Assembly (NCBI GenBank): GCA_017940385.1
Contig: JAGAYS010000014.1
Location: forward strand, 1-64,000
From: Ruminobacter sp.
Lineage (GTDB): Bacteria > Pseudomonadota > Gammaproteobacteria > Enterobacterales > Succinivibrionaceae
Reading direction: 5' to 3'
Length of the DNA stretch: 64,000 nucleotides
Shown: one piece after another, positions 18,686 through 28,482 of the stretch
Layout of the letters: each line of letters begins with the position of its first letter
How positions within the stretch are numbered: the first letter of the stretch is position 1
Position numbers and translations under genes: made by a program
The notes under the pieces: generated by a model
What the model was told of the DNA's origin: nothing
Seen by the model: the letters and a program-made list of their open reading frames with translations, nothing else
Databases searched by the model: none

Positions 18686-18748
18686 GATACCGGAGCCTTT
18701 TTATGTCGGTGCGTGGTCGTTTGCCGGAGATAGGACAGGGAGAGTATC

Positions 18749-19645
18749 GTGAATATTTTGGTGATCGGTAAAAATGGTCAGCTGGCTACGGCACTTGCCG
18801 AAAGATGCAGACTTCATCAGATTTCGGCTGAGTTTCTGGGACATGAAAGTCTGCCCGTAACCAGTATGGTTGAACTGATGGAGCGTCTGGAAAAATCCTT
18901 CCTGGATGCCAAACCGGATGTTGTCATCAATACCGCTGCATATACGAACGTGGAAATGGCTGAGGAAGAATCACTTTCCAATTATGACATCAATTCCCGT
19001 TTGCCGCTGTGCGTAGCTCTTATGTGCGGCAAGAAAAGAAAGCCGCTTATTCATATCTCAACGGATTTTGTATTCGACGGCCGTAAGAACGGAGCCTACA
19101 GTGAGGATGACGTCACCAATCCTCTCAACGCCTACGGCAAGGCCAAGCTGGCGGGTGAGGAAGTGGTACTTCAGACCGGAGGCAGGGCGATAGTAATCAG
19201 AACATCATGGCTTTTTTCCCGCAGAAGAAAAAATTTCATAACGTCAATAATCAGACGTCTCAGGGAAGGACATGATTTTAAGGTGGTTGACGATGAGGTA
19301 GGTGCTCCTACATTTGCCATGGATCTTGCCGAGGTTTGTCTGCTCATTGCCGGCAGAATAATTTCCGAGCCCGGATTTAAAGACTGGGGTGTATACAATT
19401 ACAGCGGTACACCGAATGCCAGCAGATTTGAGGTGGCGGATTTTGTCAGAACCGTGGTTCTCAGTTCTGGACTTCTTTCCGACTGTCCAAATATAGAACC
19501 GGTAAAAGCCATGGAGCTGGGCTTTAGCGTGGGCAGGCCAAAAAACAGTATTCTGGATAATTCAAAAATTGTGAAGACCTTTAATGTAAGCCGGGGCAGC
19601 TGGAAGGATGAGATACGCGACAACATAATGGATTATTTTATGTAA
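18749..19645 (+). CDS. rfbD: dTDP-4-dehydrorhamnose reductase
   Basis: Final step, reduction to dTDP-L-rhamnose, 298 residues. The start is GTG. The NADPH motif reads GKNGQLATAL, a usual variant of GxxGQLG. ISTDFVFDG, NPLNAYGKAKLAGE (catalytic Tyr-x-x-x-Lys) and RTSWLFS fit RmlD. It ends the sugar block and is followed by a clear terminator. The rhamnose is presumably used for O-antigen or another glycan made elsewhere. Confidence 0.93.
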   Translation: MNILVIGKNGQLATALAERCRLHQISAEFLGHESLPVTSMVELMERLEKSFLDAKPDVVINTAAYTNVEMAEEESLSNYDINSRLPLCVALMCGKKRKPLIHISTDFVFDGRKNGAYSEDDVTNPLNAYGKAKLAGEEVVLQTGGRAIVIRTSWLFSRRRKNFITSIIRRLREGHDFKVVDDEVGAPTFAMDLAEVCLLIAGRIISEPGFKDWGVYNYSGTPNASRFEVADFVRTVVLSSGLLSDCPNIEPVKAMELGFSVGRPKNSILDNSKIVKTFNVSRGSWKDEIRDNIMDYFM

Positions 19646-19683
19646 GCTCATTGACGCTTTCACTGCGAAATACCATGGAAGAT

Positions 19684-19724
19684 AGAACCATATCCGTCGG
19701 ATATGGTTCTGTTTTTTGTTTTTC
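19684..19724 (+). terminator. Rho-independent terminator after rfbD
   Basis: AGAACCATATCC pairs perfectly with GGATATGGTTCT around GTC, followed by GTTTTTTGTTTTT. Confidence 0.88.
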
Positions 19725-19857
19725 ACGGAATTGTTGGCATAGGCGCTCTTACCATCCGACTAACAGCTATCGCTGCAAAGTAGGAAAGTGGGGCGGCTAC
19801 TTTATTATATTTTCACTTTCTTGGATTTGGTGAACGTATAAGCATGTGTCCGTATAT

Positions 19858-20523
19858 TTAGCCGGCAGCATCAGATTCTGATTTGGCTTCTGCTTCCTTT
19901 GTGCGTGCGATATCAGCTTTAGCTCTTTCAAGAGCTTCCTGGGCCATTTTACGGCCTGCCTCTATGAAATATCCGGCGTCATCGGTAAGATCGGTACAAT
20001 TCATATTGGTTGTAGTCAGTCCGATTTTTTTGAGCCTCCGATCTACGTCATTGCGAATCTGTGTCAAAAATTTTTCCTTGTCACTGAAAATCTCTTCAGC
20101 GGAAAATGAGGCAATGGTCAGACGTAACTGTTCGTTAATAATTTTGTTTACCCGTTCTTCAATTTCGTTTGTTTTTTTGTCAAAAAGAAAGTTAACGGCT
20201 TTTTCTAAATCATCATTGCAGAGCACGACTGAAAATGCTATGGGCATTGTGATGCGTACATTGTTGCGTGCGGGAGCATCCTTCAGTGGAATCGGGAAAT
20301 ATAAAATCGGATAAGGTATGTATGAATAGTCCTGGATAAAAGGAACAACGAATGTTCCTCCGCTGTTAATATATTTTATGATTCTGTTGCGGTCATTCTT
20401 TTTGAAAACAACCAGAATCATATCGTATGGGCATTTGTGGTACATGACAAAACACATAACCGGCAATATAAAAATTATGCAGACTGTAATAACAGGAAAA
20501 AGTACCGGAAGAAGATGATTCAT
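19858..20523 (-). CDS. Third SPFH-domain protein, truncated coiled coil
   Basis: 221 residues: N-terminal membrane segment (about 5-27), then an SPFH domain related to the two at 10.9-13.1 kb (KCPYDMILVVF, SGGTFVVPFIQDY, NNVRITMPIAFSV, RLTIASFSAEEI). The coiled coil begins (EAGRKMAQEALERAKADIA) but stops after about 25 residues at SESDAAG. The last codon is followed directly by TAA, and no continuation was seen in the 134 nt before the rfbD terminator. It is transcribed convergently with the rhamnose genes. It may have arisen by duplication of the flotillin gene 6.7 kb away. Confidence 0.75.
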   Translation of the reverse strand: MNHLLPVLFPVITVCIIFILPVMCFVMYHKCPYDMILVVFKKNDRNRIIKYINSGGTFVVPFIQDYSYIPYPILYFPIPLKDAPARNNVRITMPIAFSVVLCNDDLEKAVNFLFDKKTNEIEERVNKIINEQLRLTIASFSAEEIFSDKEKFLTQIRNDVDRRLKKIGLTTTNMNCTDLTDDAGYFIEAGRKMAQEALERAKADIARTKEAEAKSESDAAG

Positions 20524-20764
20524 GATTATTCCTTCTTTAGTTTTTTTTTCGGAATCAGGAAACAGTACAAACTGATGAAGCGGAAGATAAGTTCCCGCAC
20601 GGAAATCAGAGATAATTCATGTTTCAGTGACTCATTATAAACAGACAAACAGCATCGGCCAACTATTACTGCAGTTATACTTGGCCCTGATCCTAAAATC
20701 TTAAAAACAGTTTATTTATTTGCAGGTAACCGTCAGACATCGAACGGGAGATGACTGATAACAG

Positions 20765-22870
20765 CTATTTGCTCCAGCCTTTCTCACAGCAGCCGTCAGG
20801 TACTGCTGTCTTTGCCATGGCATTTTCCTGAGACTCCACATAGTCATAGATGGCAATCTGGGAGCGTATCTTTTTGCGGTTACCGCGGGGAACGTATTTG
20901 TTGTCCTGTTCCCTGTTGATGATACGTGCCTTCATGTTATCGCTTAACTGTATGTTAAGGATATTAAGAATATGTCTCTTAAGTTCAGGATCATAGATAG
21001 GAGTGCCTACTTCAATTCTGAGATCAAGATTTCTGGTCATCCAGTCGGCTGATGAGATATAGAGTCTGGCATCGCCGTTGTTGTGGAAATACATGATGCG
21101 CGGATGCTCAAGGAACCGGTCAACGATGCTGATGCCCTTTATGTTGTCACTTAAGCCCGGAACCCCCGGAAGCAGGGAACACATGCCTCTTACTATAATG
21201 TCAATTTTGACTCCGGCTGCTGAGGCCGCATAAAGCCTTTCAATAAGAGATTTATCCACCAGGTTGTTAACCTTGAGAATGATTTTGGCTTCAAGTCCGG
21301 CCTTAACGTTCTTGATTTCGTTATCTATCAGTTCGTAGATCTTCTTGCGGGCATTGATAGGAGATACCATCAGATGACTGAATTTTGGTCTTGTATAAGG
21401 ATATTCGATGAAGTCAAATACCTTTTCCACTTCTTCAGTGAGATCCGCATTCTTGGTGAACAGGGCAAAGTCGGTATAAATCTTTGCCGTCTTTTCGTTA
21501 AAGTTACCGGTACCGATGTGGGCATAGCGCACAATGGCGTTGTCCTCAATTCTGGAAATCAGACAGAGCTTGGAGTGAATCTTGAGGCTTGGCATGCCGA
21601 ACAGCACCTTTACGCCGGCTTCTGTAAGACGGCTTGCCCATCTGATATTGTTTTCCTCGTCAAAGCGGGCCTTAAGCTCAACAACAACGGTTACGTTCTT
21701 GCCGTTGTTTGCGGCGTCAATGAGCGAATTGATTACTCGGCTGTTGCTTGCCACGCGGTAGATGTTGATTTTTATGGATCTTACGGCAGGATCGTATGAG
21801 GCCTGACGCAGAAGTTCAGTAAAGTATCTGAATGAGTGGTATGGGTAGTAGAGCAGAATGTCACCGGCTGCAATGGCCCTGAACATATTGCTGGCATTGT
21901 CGAATCTGCTGGAGTTCAGAGCAGGAAGCTTAGTGTGCTCCAGATATTCCCTGCCTACGTTAGGGAAGCTGATAAAATCCTTGAAATTGTGGTATCTGCC
22001 GCCGTCCATAACGGAATCCATGTCCTTGATGTGCAGCTGTTTGATAAACTGCTCCACCATGGCCTTAGGCATTTCCCTGTCGTATGCAACCCTTACCGGC
22101 ATGGCTATGAGTCGCTGCTTGAGGCTGTGGGACATGTTCTCCAGAAGGGTTCTGTCGATCTGTGCGGACAGGTCGTATTCTGCGTCACGGTTCATTTTTA
22201 CGGTATAGGCACAGATTTCGTCATAGTCAAAAAGACCGCAGAATATTCTGTTGAGACCGATTCTTATGACGTTGTCGAGAATCATAAGTACCTTGTCCCG
22301 TCTGTTGTCGGACGGTATCTGGATAAAGCGCGGCAGAATGTCGGTAGGTATTTCAATGAGTGCGTACTGATCGGGAGCTTTCTTCTTGCTCATTTTTATG
22401 AAGAGATAAGGGTACTTGTCCTTAAGAAAGGTTACCAGATCTATGTTCTCGTTGATGATTACCGGACTTATGTGCTTAAGCACGTTGGTTCTGAAATAGT
22501 TTTTTACCCATTCCAGCTGAGTAGGGGATATCTGATTTTCATCAAGCAGGTAGATGTTATGGGTGGTCAGCTCTTCCATCAGTTCCTTGTAGGTTCTGTC
22601 GAAGACCTTGCCGAGCTGCTTGACCCTTGCGAGAGCCTTTTTGAGAAGAGCACCGGCAGGTGAATTCGGACCGCTTTCCTCCTCAATCATTACCTGTCTT
22701 TTGAGTTCGGCTATCTTTACCTTGAAAAATTCATCCTGATTGCTTGAGTATATGCCCAGAAAACGAACTCTTTCGATAATGGGGACGGTTGGATCCTGTG
22801 CTTCCTGCAGAACTCTCTCATTAAAGGAAATCCAGCTTAATTCTTTAGCCATTAAAGTATCGTTTTTCAT
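20765..22870 (-). CDS. ppk: Polyphosphate kinase 1
   Basis: Makes polyphosphate from ATP reversibly, at the membrane; polyphosphate supports stress survival. About 701 residues from ATG 22870, chosen because GAGAG lies upstream and because ELSWISFNERVLQEA is the normal N-terminus; an in-frame upstream ATG at 22921 is less likely. The catalytic core shows KINIYRVASNSRVI, KIHSKLCLI and YAHIGTGNFNEKTAKIYTD with the conserved histidines, and the C-terminal domain shows SADWMTRNLDLRIEVGTPI. No ppx gene is adjacent. Confidence 0.95.
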   Translation of the reverse strand: MKNDTLMAKELSWISFNERVLQEAQDPTVPIIERVRFLGIYSSNQDEFFKVKIAELKRQVMIEEESGPNSPAGALLKKALARVKQLGKVFDRTYKELMEELTTHNIYLLDENQISPTQLEWVKNYFRTNVLKHISPVIINENIDLVTFLKDKYPYLFIKMSKKKAPDQYALIEIPTDILPRFIQIPSDNRRDKVLMILDNVIRIGLNRIFCGLFDYDEICAYTVKMNRDAEYDLSAQIDRTLLENMSHSLKQRLIAMPVRVAYDREMPKAMVEQFIKQLHIKDMDSVMDGGRYHNFKDFISFPNVGREYLEHTKLPALNSSRFDNASNMFRAIAAGDILLYYPYHSFRYFTELLRQASYDPAVRSIKINIYRVASNSRVINSLIDAANNGKNVTVVVELKARFDEENNIRWASRLTEAGVKVLFGMPSLKIHSKLCLISRIEDNAIVRYAHIGTGNFNEKTAKIYTDFALFTKNADLTEEVEKVFDFIEYPYTRPKFSHLMVSPINARKKIYELIDNEIKNVKAGLEAKIILKVNNLVDKSLIERLYAASAAGVKIDIIVRGMCSLLPGVPGLSDNIKGISIVDRFLEHPRIMYFHNNGDARLYISSADWMTRNLDLRIEVGTPIYDPELKRHILNILNIQLSDNMKARIINREQDNKYVPRGNRKKIRSQIAIYDYVESQENAMAKTAVPDGCCEKGWSK

Positions 22871-22953
22871 AATTACTCTCTGCCTGCGTGAGTGAATTTT
22901 ATCAGCATGTGCCAAAAACATAATCCTTCGGGAACCTGATAACGCTGCCTTTA

Positions 22954-23841
22954 TCAGAACAGTCCGAAGATTTTCCTGCGGTAGAAGGGCTTGGCGTCCT
23001 TAACGGCTTCGGTTACGAAACGGTTTGATTCGTCATAGCGCAGAAAGTCCAGAGGCATGTCTTTGACGTGCGGGGTACACAGCTTTCCCAAATCCCTGAA
23101 AAGGTGGGTAATGTCCTCGTCCCTGTCACTTGAATCAAGAATGATGAGGTAGCTGGAGTTGTTTTCCTTCGGTGCTTCAGGTCTTATCATCTTTCTTAAA
23201 AATGCGCGTTCAATGCACTTGTGGTTTCGGACAACCGCTGTAATGATGTCCTTCAGCGTCTTTGAGGACTCGTCCGCTTCCGTGATAACCACCTTTTCAC
23301 CGGCCTTCAGGGTGTAGTTGCGGTTTCTGGTCTGTTCCTCGGCCTTTTTGATGATGTTTTTCAGCAGCTCGGTTGACAGGGTCATGGCCATCCCGAAAGG
23401 ATTGATTACAATCCCCTTGATACCGGCATCGGTCGCGGTAACGGCCTTTGCCAGTGCGGTAAAAGGCTGAATGAACATGCCTGAGCTAGGAATGGTCATT
23501 TTGTCTGATTCTTCCTTGGAGGTGAATACCGGACAGTAGGTTTCACGTTCATCATTCGTGAGAAGCACCAGATTGATTTCAGCACCGCTGTTGATGATGA
23601 CTTCACCGCTGCCGTCGGCCTTTTCTTCGGTTTTTAAGGCTTTGTTTTCATCTGAAATGTTAAACGGTACTACCACTTTGGCATTAATCAGCAGCTGAAT
23701 TACCCTCTGGGAGTTGATCTGGGTGTTCGATTCACTGAGATTGGTTATTGCCTGTTCCAGCCTGTCGTTGTTGATTACGGAGTCCGGGCTTCCGGCTGCG
23801 GCATTGCTGCCGTCATTGTTAAGAGTATTGTTTTCTGACAT
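22954..23841 (-). CDS. SseB-family protein
   Basis: 295 residues. The acidic Asn/Ser-rich start (about 1-25) precedes an SseB N-terminal domain (LEQAITNL, LINAKVVVPF, CPVFTSKEESDKM, GIVINPFGMAMTLS) and an SseB C-terminal domain (about 175-295) that ends PFYRRKIFGLF, a typical ending of the family. E. coli SseB is described as enhancing serine sensitivity; the molecular function is not known. It lies upstream of ppk on the same strand with an 83-nt gap. Confidence 0.8.
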   Translation of the reverse strand: MSENNTLNNDGSNAAAGSPDSVINNDRLEQAITNLSESNTQINSQRVIQLLINAKVVVPFNISDENKALKTEEKADGSGEVIINSGAEINLVLLTNDERETYCPVFTSKEESDKMTIPSSGMFIQPFTALAKAVTATDAGIKGIVINPFGMAMTLSTELLKNIIKKAEEQTRNRNYTLKAGEKVVITEADESSKTLKDIITAVVRNHKCIERAFLRKMIRPEAPKENNSSYLIILDSSDRDEDITHLFRDLGKLCTPHVKDMPLDFLRYDESNRFVTEAVKDAKPFYRRKIFGLF

Positions 23842-24055
23842 TTGTTTTTGTACCGTTACAGTTAAGGTAGTTGTTATTTATTATTTATCTTTAAGAACTT
23901 CCGATGAGGGAGGTTCTGCCTCCAGGGGTATGCTAAAACACACAGTTTCTATCATACAATATATTGGAATGCGGGGGATGTGAACATATACAAATATTTG
24001 CGGTCGGGCGGCCCTTTGTCATTGAGATGCCGGCCGAAAAAGCGAGCTTCGGGGA

Positions 24056-24859
24056 TTATTCCGAATTAACGTGCATTTCCACAATCTTTTTGTATCTCGC
24101 TATGGCGTCAGGATGTTCCTTTCTGTACTTTACGCCGGAAGTCGTATCCATAATTTCCAGAGCTCTTGTGCTGCCGCCCATGGCAAAATCTTCAAGCATT
24201 CTGTAGCCGATGTCCTTTGTTTCGGCGTTCCTGAAGAAGTATCTGGCGACAAAAAGCTCCGGAGAAATGTTGTCTTCCTTTGTCAGTACCCTGTTAAGTT
24301 CATTCTGCCAGGCGTTGGCACTCCTGTAGTCCTTAAGCAGGTAGAAGTCGAGGATGATTTTACCGATTTCATCAGGAGTTGACGGCAGTACTTCCGCAAG
24401 TCTGTCATAGGTTTTCTGGAAGGCGGGATCGGCGGTAGGTGTCATTCTGCCGCGCGGTATCTTTTCCCCAGGTTTGGAAGCGTCCGCAGCCGCTCTTCTT
24501 TCCATCATCAGTTTTCTGAAATTCAGACTGCGCACGTAAATGCTGTCCTTAACCAGCGTCATGCACTGCTTGAACTCGTACAGATAACCTGACTGCTGAA
24601 GATAGAGATAGTCCGGTGCATCCTCATCAAGTGTTGAGACAAAGAGATCGGCCATCTTGTCGGCACTTTCACGGATTCCTGTTCCGCATTCCTTCGCATA
24701 GGCCGTGAACTTTCGTCCAAGTTCGGGAAGCGGTTCGAAAACCCCGTTGTTTTCCGCATTGAACGTGTTGAGGCGCAGCGGGAGTCTGGCTGGATTTCTT
24801 TCCGGAATGGTAACGCACCCGCAGAGGAGCAGCGCCATCAGTATGTAACCTGTTTTCAT
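24056..24859 (-). CDS. Unknown lipoprotein
   Basis: No family recognised. A lipoprotein signal ends LLLCGC (Cys about residue 15); the mature part is mostly helical, about 250 residues, with segments such as LPELGRKFTAYAKECG, YLYEFKQCMTLVKDS, SLNFRKLMMERR and WQNELNRVL. The pattern suggests helical repeats. The start at 24859 fits GGAAGG 7 nt upstream better than the two earlier ATGs. It lies just downstream of bamE on the same strand, so it could be envelope-related, which is only contextual. Confidence 0.7.
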   Translation of the reverse strand: MKTGYILMALLLCGCVTIPERNPARLPLRLNTFNAENNGVFEPLPELGRKFTAYAKECGTGIRESADKMADLFVSTLDEDAPDYLYLQQSGYLYEFKQCMTLVKDSIYVRSLNFRKLMMERRAAADASKPGEKIPRGRMTPTADPAFQKTYDRLAEVLPSTPDEIGKIILDFYLLKDYRSANAWQNELNRVLTKEDNISPELFVARYFFRNAETKDIGYRMLEDFAMGGSTRALEIMDTTSGVKYRKEHPDAIARYKKIVEMHVNSE

Positions 24860-24909
24860 TTTCATGCCTTCCACGTCCGTTATGCTGTTAAACGTGAGTG
24901 CCGGAGCCG

Positions 24910-25260
24910 TCAGAGCGGAGTGTAGAAATTTCTGCTCTTCTGGAAATCACCGGTAATTTCCTTGACAACCCTGTCATCGTCAAAAAGAATCACCAGAGTC
25001 TTGAATTCCGGGTCGTTCCAGCCATGGCGGACAAAGTTTACGTAGTACCATCTGGTATTGTCCAGTGGATCCAGAAGCATCGGTGTGCCCAGAACAAATT
25101 TCACCTGTTCCTGAGTCATTCCCACGCGCAGCTTGTCAACATCCTTTTGTTCAGTAAAATTGCCCTGATAAACATCGGGTCTGTAAGCGCATCCGTCCGC
25201 ACAGAGAGTCATGACGGTGAGGCCGATGACTGATAAAAATCTTACTGCCGTCTTTTTCAT
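24910..25260 (-). CDS. bamE: Outer-membrane assembly lipoprotein BamE
   Basis: Small subunit of the BAM complex that inserts beta-barrel proteins in the outer membrane. 116 residues with a signal peptide ending CADGC, then YRPDVYQGNFTEQKDVDKLRVGMTQEQVKFVLGTP, the core SmpA/OmlA motif (shown here in parts: YRPDVYQGN, LRVGMTQEQV, VLGTP) and RWYYVNFVRHG. AAGGA lies upstream. The length is as usual. Confidence 0.93.
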   Translation of the reverse strand: MKKTAVRFLSVIGLTVMTLCADGCAYRPDVYQGNFTEQKDVDKLRVGMTQEQVKFVLGTPMLLDPLDNTRWYYVNFVRHGWNDPEFKTLVILFDDDRVVKEITGDFQKSRNFYTPL

Positions 25261-25410
25261 AAAAAAAATAAATCCTTCTGGTATGTCTGATATCCGGTCA
25301 GCACAATATGTTCTTTATTCTAACACACAAAAAAGCTGTTTGCTGAGATGTGCGGTCATTATTAGGGGTTTGGACACGTTTGTAGCCTGAAAGTTTCAGG
25401 TCGGCGGCAT

Positions 25411-26394
25411 TTAATGACAGCCTCTGGTGTCTGCAATCTCCTTTCCTGCTTTTACTGCGGCATCTGCTGCCTCGACGTCGATGCCCGGCATGCTGAGATA
25501 ACTTTTTACCAGTGCGTCAGTCGTAAGTCCGCGGCATTCCGCCGCGGCACGTGCATATGTCAGTCCACGCAGTCTGGTTTTGTCGTCAGCGGCTGAAACA
25601 TATTCTTCCGCAAGGACTCCGTAGGCTTCCTTCATGCCTCGCGCGGCGGCGTTTTCCAGCAGCGAGTGCGGATAATCGGGATTGCCGGCATATTCCCCCG
25701 TAAGATAATCAAAGAACATGCGGTGCAGTCCGTTTTTCTCTTCCTGAGTGCCGTTAATTCCGGAATCTGCCGGTTTTTCTCCGTGAAGAAGCCACACCGC
25801 TCCGTAGACCATGGCATACGGATTTCCGTCAAGAAGAAGTTTCTTTAATTCAGCGTTGGCTGAATCGGCATCATGGATGCCCAGTTCCTTAAAGTCGGCG
25901 TGCAGACTGATTTCCGCCCGCCTGAACAGGGCTTTTTCGCTGCCGCAGGCTGCGGCGCGGTCAAGATATGCAATTCCCTGTCTGCCCGTGGATTTGTTCT
26001 TGTTTTCCTGCTGCAGATAGGCGTTGAGTATGATGTCGGCCAGATCCGCATCGGCTTCAGCCAGGTGCTGTGCGGAGGCTTTTTTCAGCATGCTTATATG
26101 TCTGCTGATGTTAGGAGCCGTGTGTTTTCCTTCGATGTAAATGCGGGAGAGCAGATAGGGTATCCTGGGATCATCAGAGAGCTTCGCCGCATCCGTGCAC
26201 ACGGCCGGAGCATCCGGAAGCCCGTGCATATAGGCCTTGTTGCATGCCTTATATGCCTTTTCGGCCTTTTCCGGAAGGTTCCCCTGCGTAAAGCATGCGG
26301 AAGATTCCTCTGATGCCGCCGAGCCTGATAACGGCAGCAGGAAGAGAATAATTCCGGAAAGATACCTTCTCAGTAAATTATGAATGGTGCTCAT
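25411..26394 (-). CDS. Secreted Sel1-like/TPR-repeat protein
   Basis: 327 residues with a signal peptide (GIILFLLPLSGSAA). The mature part carries degenerate Sel1-like helical repeats: LSRIYIEGK, ADLADIILNAYLQQ, AAACGSEKALFRRAEISL, LLENAAARGMKEAYGVLAEEY and GLTYARAAAECRGL. Cysteines are spread through it (about six), as in secreted Sel1 proteins with disulfides. Such proteins are usually protein-protein adaptors in the periplasm. GGA lies 6-7 nt before the ATG. No partner is evident nearby. Confidence 0.75.
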   Translation of the reverse strand: MSTIHNLLRRYLSGIILFLLPLSGSAASEESSACFTQGNLPEKAEKAYKACNKAYMHGLPDAPAVCTDAAKLSDDPRIPYLLSRIYIEGKHTAPNISRHISMLKKASAQHLAEADADLADIILNAYLQQENKNKSTGRQGIAYLDRAAACGSEKALFRRAEISLHADFKELGIHDADSANAELKKLLLDGNPYAMVYGAVWLLHGEKPADSGINGTQEEKNGLHRMFFDYLTGEYAGNPDYPHSLLENAAARGMKEAYGVLAEEYVSAADDKTRLRGLTYARAAAECRGLTTDALVKSYLSMPGIDVEAADAAVKAGKEIADTRGCH

Positions 26395-26416
26395 GTTTAA
26401 TCCATGTCATCGTGCG

Positions 26417-26455
26417 TAAAAAAACGGTGTGCCGCATTATTTGCGAAACACCGTT
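26417..26455 (-). terminator. Terminator after the MATE gene
   Basis: On the minus strand AACGGTGT pairs with ACACCGTT around a loop containing TTCGCAAATAATGCGGC, followed by TTTTTTA. Confidence 0.75.
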
Positions 26456-26550
26456 ATATTATACGGATGCCGGGTGTCATTGGGACTGTTTCTGCCGGCG
26501 TTTGCGCCCTGATTCAAAGTTTTTGGCGCCAGAGGAGCACAGTGAAGGCG

Positions 26551-27951
26551 TCAGTACCTGTAAATTCGGAATTTATGATGTTTGAAGAGATAAAAGCTTC
26601 GGACTGCAAACGCAAAGGTAAGACTCCAGTAGCAGAGTACTATTACGCCCCACAGGCCGTACAGTCCGTATTTTCTGCCGAAGAAATCGGTAAAGCCCAC
26701 CAGATATCCGAGCGGGGCGCTGGCGCACCATAGAATTGCAAAATTTATCATCATCAGGTTTTTGTTGTCCTTAAAACCGCGAACGATTCCGAGCGCCACG
26801 CCGAAAATGGAGTCCTGTACCTGAAAAGCCAGAATGGCGAAAAAGAGCGGGGCAGCCAGTGCATGGAGCTTCGGATCATCGGTGAAAAAGTCAATGATCC
26901 TGTGGCGGAACAGGAATATGCACAGTCCCACGGGAATGATCATGGCGTGCGCAATGATGGTTGAGGCCTTTACGGAGAGTATTGCCTTGCTTTTGCTTCC
27001 TATGGCCAGATTGTTGCTTATTCTTATGGCTTCAGCAGTGGATACGGCTACCGGCAGCACGAACGCCATTACGCTGACAATGCTTGCTATCTGGTGTGCG
27101 GCGGTGTATGAACTGCCGAGATGGGCCGTGGCGTACCCGAAAAAGTAATAGGTGAAGTTTTCAATGAGAAGTGCTATGGAGATTGGAAAGCCGATTTTGA
27201 AAATGTGCTTGATGATTGCAAAGTCCATGGCTTCCTTTCTTCCCAGAATGTGGAATTCCTTGAGCTTGCCGCTGTATCTGCAGAACAGCAGGATAATGGC
27301 AAAGGCAGACCAGGAAATGACGGCGGTGGCCACGCCGCATCCTACGCCTCCCATTGCCGGCATTCCCAGCTTGCCGTACATGAATACGTAGTTAAGAGGA
27401 ATGTTCAGGATAACCGAAACAATGCCGATAATCATGGTCGGTACGGCAACCATTACGCCTTCGGCGGTGTTTTTCATGAGATGATAAAGACTCATTCCCG
27501 GAAAGGCTATGACTATCAGGTTTATGTATGACGTGGCCTTGCTGATGACTTCCGGTTCAAGGTCGGTGAGCCTGAGCATGAACCCCGGAAGAATGAGCAG
27601 TGCTATCATGGAGATTACGGTGATAATCATGAGCGGAAACAGGGCGTTGTGGGCATATTTCGGAATTTCCTCCGGTTCGTTCTGACCGAGAAGTGATGCC
27701 ACTATCGGGGACAGACCGAGGCAGATGCCGATGCTGAGCAGGGACATGGGGATCCAGAAGCTGCATCCGAGTGATATTGCGGCCAGATCCGAAATGCCGA
27801 GACTGGATGCCATGACGGTGTCAATGAGCCCGAGCAGTGACGTGCTGAGCTGTCCGATGAGAATGGGTATCACCAGACGGAGCTGCTGGAATATTTCACT
27901 TTTCAGAACGCCCTTATATGAGCTGCTGTAGTTCGATTTCTGTGCATTCAT
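26551..27951 (-). CDS. MATE-family multidrug efflux transporter (NorM-like)
   Basis: 466 residues with about twelve membrane segments. The N-terminal repeat has PILIGQLSTSLLGLIDTVMAS, split here as PILIGQLSTS and LIDTVMAS, the hallmark of MATE exporters; the second half has HQIASIVSVMAFVLPVAVSTAEAIRI segments that mirror it. Expected to expel cationic drugs using a sodium or proton gradient. The start has no strong ribosome site. It is divergent from thrS across a 547-bp spacer. Confidence 0.9.
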   Translation of the reverse strand: MNAQKSNYSSSYKGVLKSEIFQQLRLVIPILIGQLSTSLLGLIDTVMASSLGISDLAAISLGCSFWIPMSLLSIGICLGLSPIVASLLGQNEPEEIPKYAHNALFPLMIITVISMIALLILPGFMLRLTDLEPEVISKATSYINLIVIAFPGMSLYHLMKNTAEGVMVAVPTMIIGIVSVILNIPLNYVFMYGKLGMPAMGGVGCGVATAVISWSAFAIILLFCRYSGKLKEFHILGRKEAMDFAIIKHIFKIGFPISIALLIENFTYYFFGYATAHLGSSYTAAHQIASIVSVMAFVLPVAVSTAEAIRISNNLAIGSKSKAILSVKASTIIAHAMIIPVGLCIFLFRHRIIDFFTDDPKLHALAAPLFFAILAFQVQDSIFGVALGIVRGFKDNKNLMMINFAILWCASAPLGYLVGFTDFFGRKYGLYGLWGVIVLCYWSLTFAFAVRSFYLFKHHKFRIYRY

Positions 27952-28269
27952 GTCGTTGTCTTTTAATGTGGTCTGTGTTTCTTTATCATTACGCGCGTGT
28001 TCCGTCCCGTCCAGGTAATATATGAATTTCTGATTCGATACGCGCGATCTGCTTCTTTTATAAGTTTTTTATTTGGCGGGGCGAGCATTATATCTCAATA
28101 TATCAGAATTCGCCTGTGCAAAAAACAACCTGTTCTTAAATATCGGTGTCACGGAACACAATAGGTGTTCTGACTTGTCGGGAAAATGGATTTCGTCGGC
28201 GGTCTCCGGACGGAGGTACGTCGAAACGGAATTGCGGTATGTTTTCCTCTGTTCTGCTCGTTAAAACGC

Positions 28270-28298
28270 TTGCAAAATCCATCTCATGTAATTATAGT
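28270..28298 (+). promoter_or_regulatory. Sigma-70 promoter of thrS
   Basis: TTGCAA (28270-28275) and TATAGT (28293-28298) with exactly 17 nt between. Transcription would start near 28305, giving a leader of about 194 nt. Confidence 0.6.
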
Positions 28299-28362
28299 GT
28301 ACGGGTCTGTTTTTTTTCGGGAGAGTTTTGTGCACCCGCAACAGACAGGACTTTTTACGGAA

Positions 28363-28482
28363 ATACCCGAAAAACCGCATACAGTGTTCTGATACGGTAT
28401 GTCAGCCTGCGTTTTCGAGGGTATCTTTTTTAAAGATGTTTTATTTGTTTTAGAGTACATGATACTTGGTTTGTATCAGTAC
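28363..28482 (+). promoter_or_regulatory. thrS translational operator (tRNA-Thr mimic)
   Basis: Two stem-loops precede thrS. The proximal one (28455-28482) is GTAC-A-TGATAC / GTATCA-GTAC closing a 7-nt loop TTGGTTT. Numbered as an anticodon loop this has U at 33 and GGU at 34-36, the anticodon of a threonine tRNA. It spans about -44 to -17 from the start. The distal one (28363-28424) pairs ATACCC/GGGTAT and GAAAA-CGCA/TGCG-TTTTC, about -136 to -75, and is followed by CTTTTTT. E. coli thrS is repressed by its own enzyme through two such arms at similar places. The match in layout is strong; regulation itself is inferred. Confidence 0.65.

Noticed and set aside
21836-22663. Long plus-strand frame (275 codons) antisense to ppk
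   Set aside because: It mirrors the codon bias of ppk on the other strand and its product has no family pattern.
28073-28433. Short plus-strand frames upstream of thrS
   Set aside because: They overlap the promoter and leader, with no ribosome sites or family likeness.
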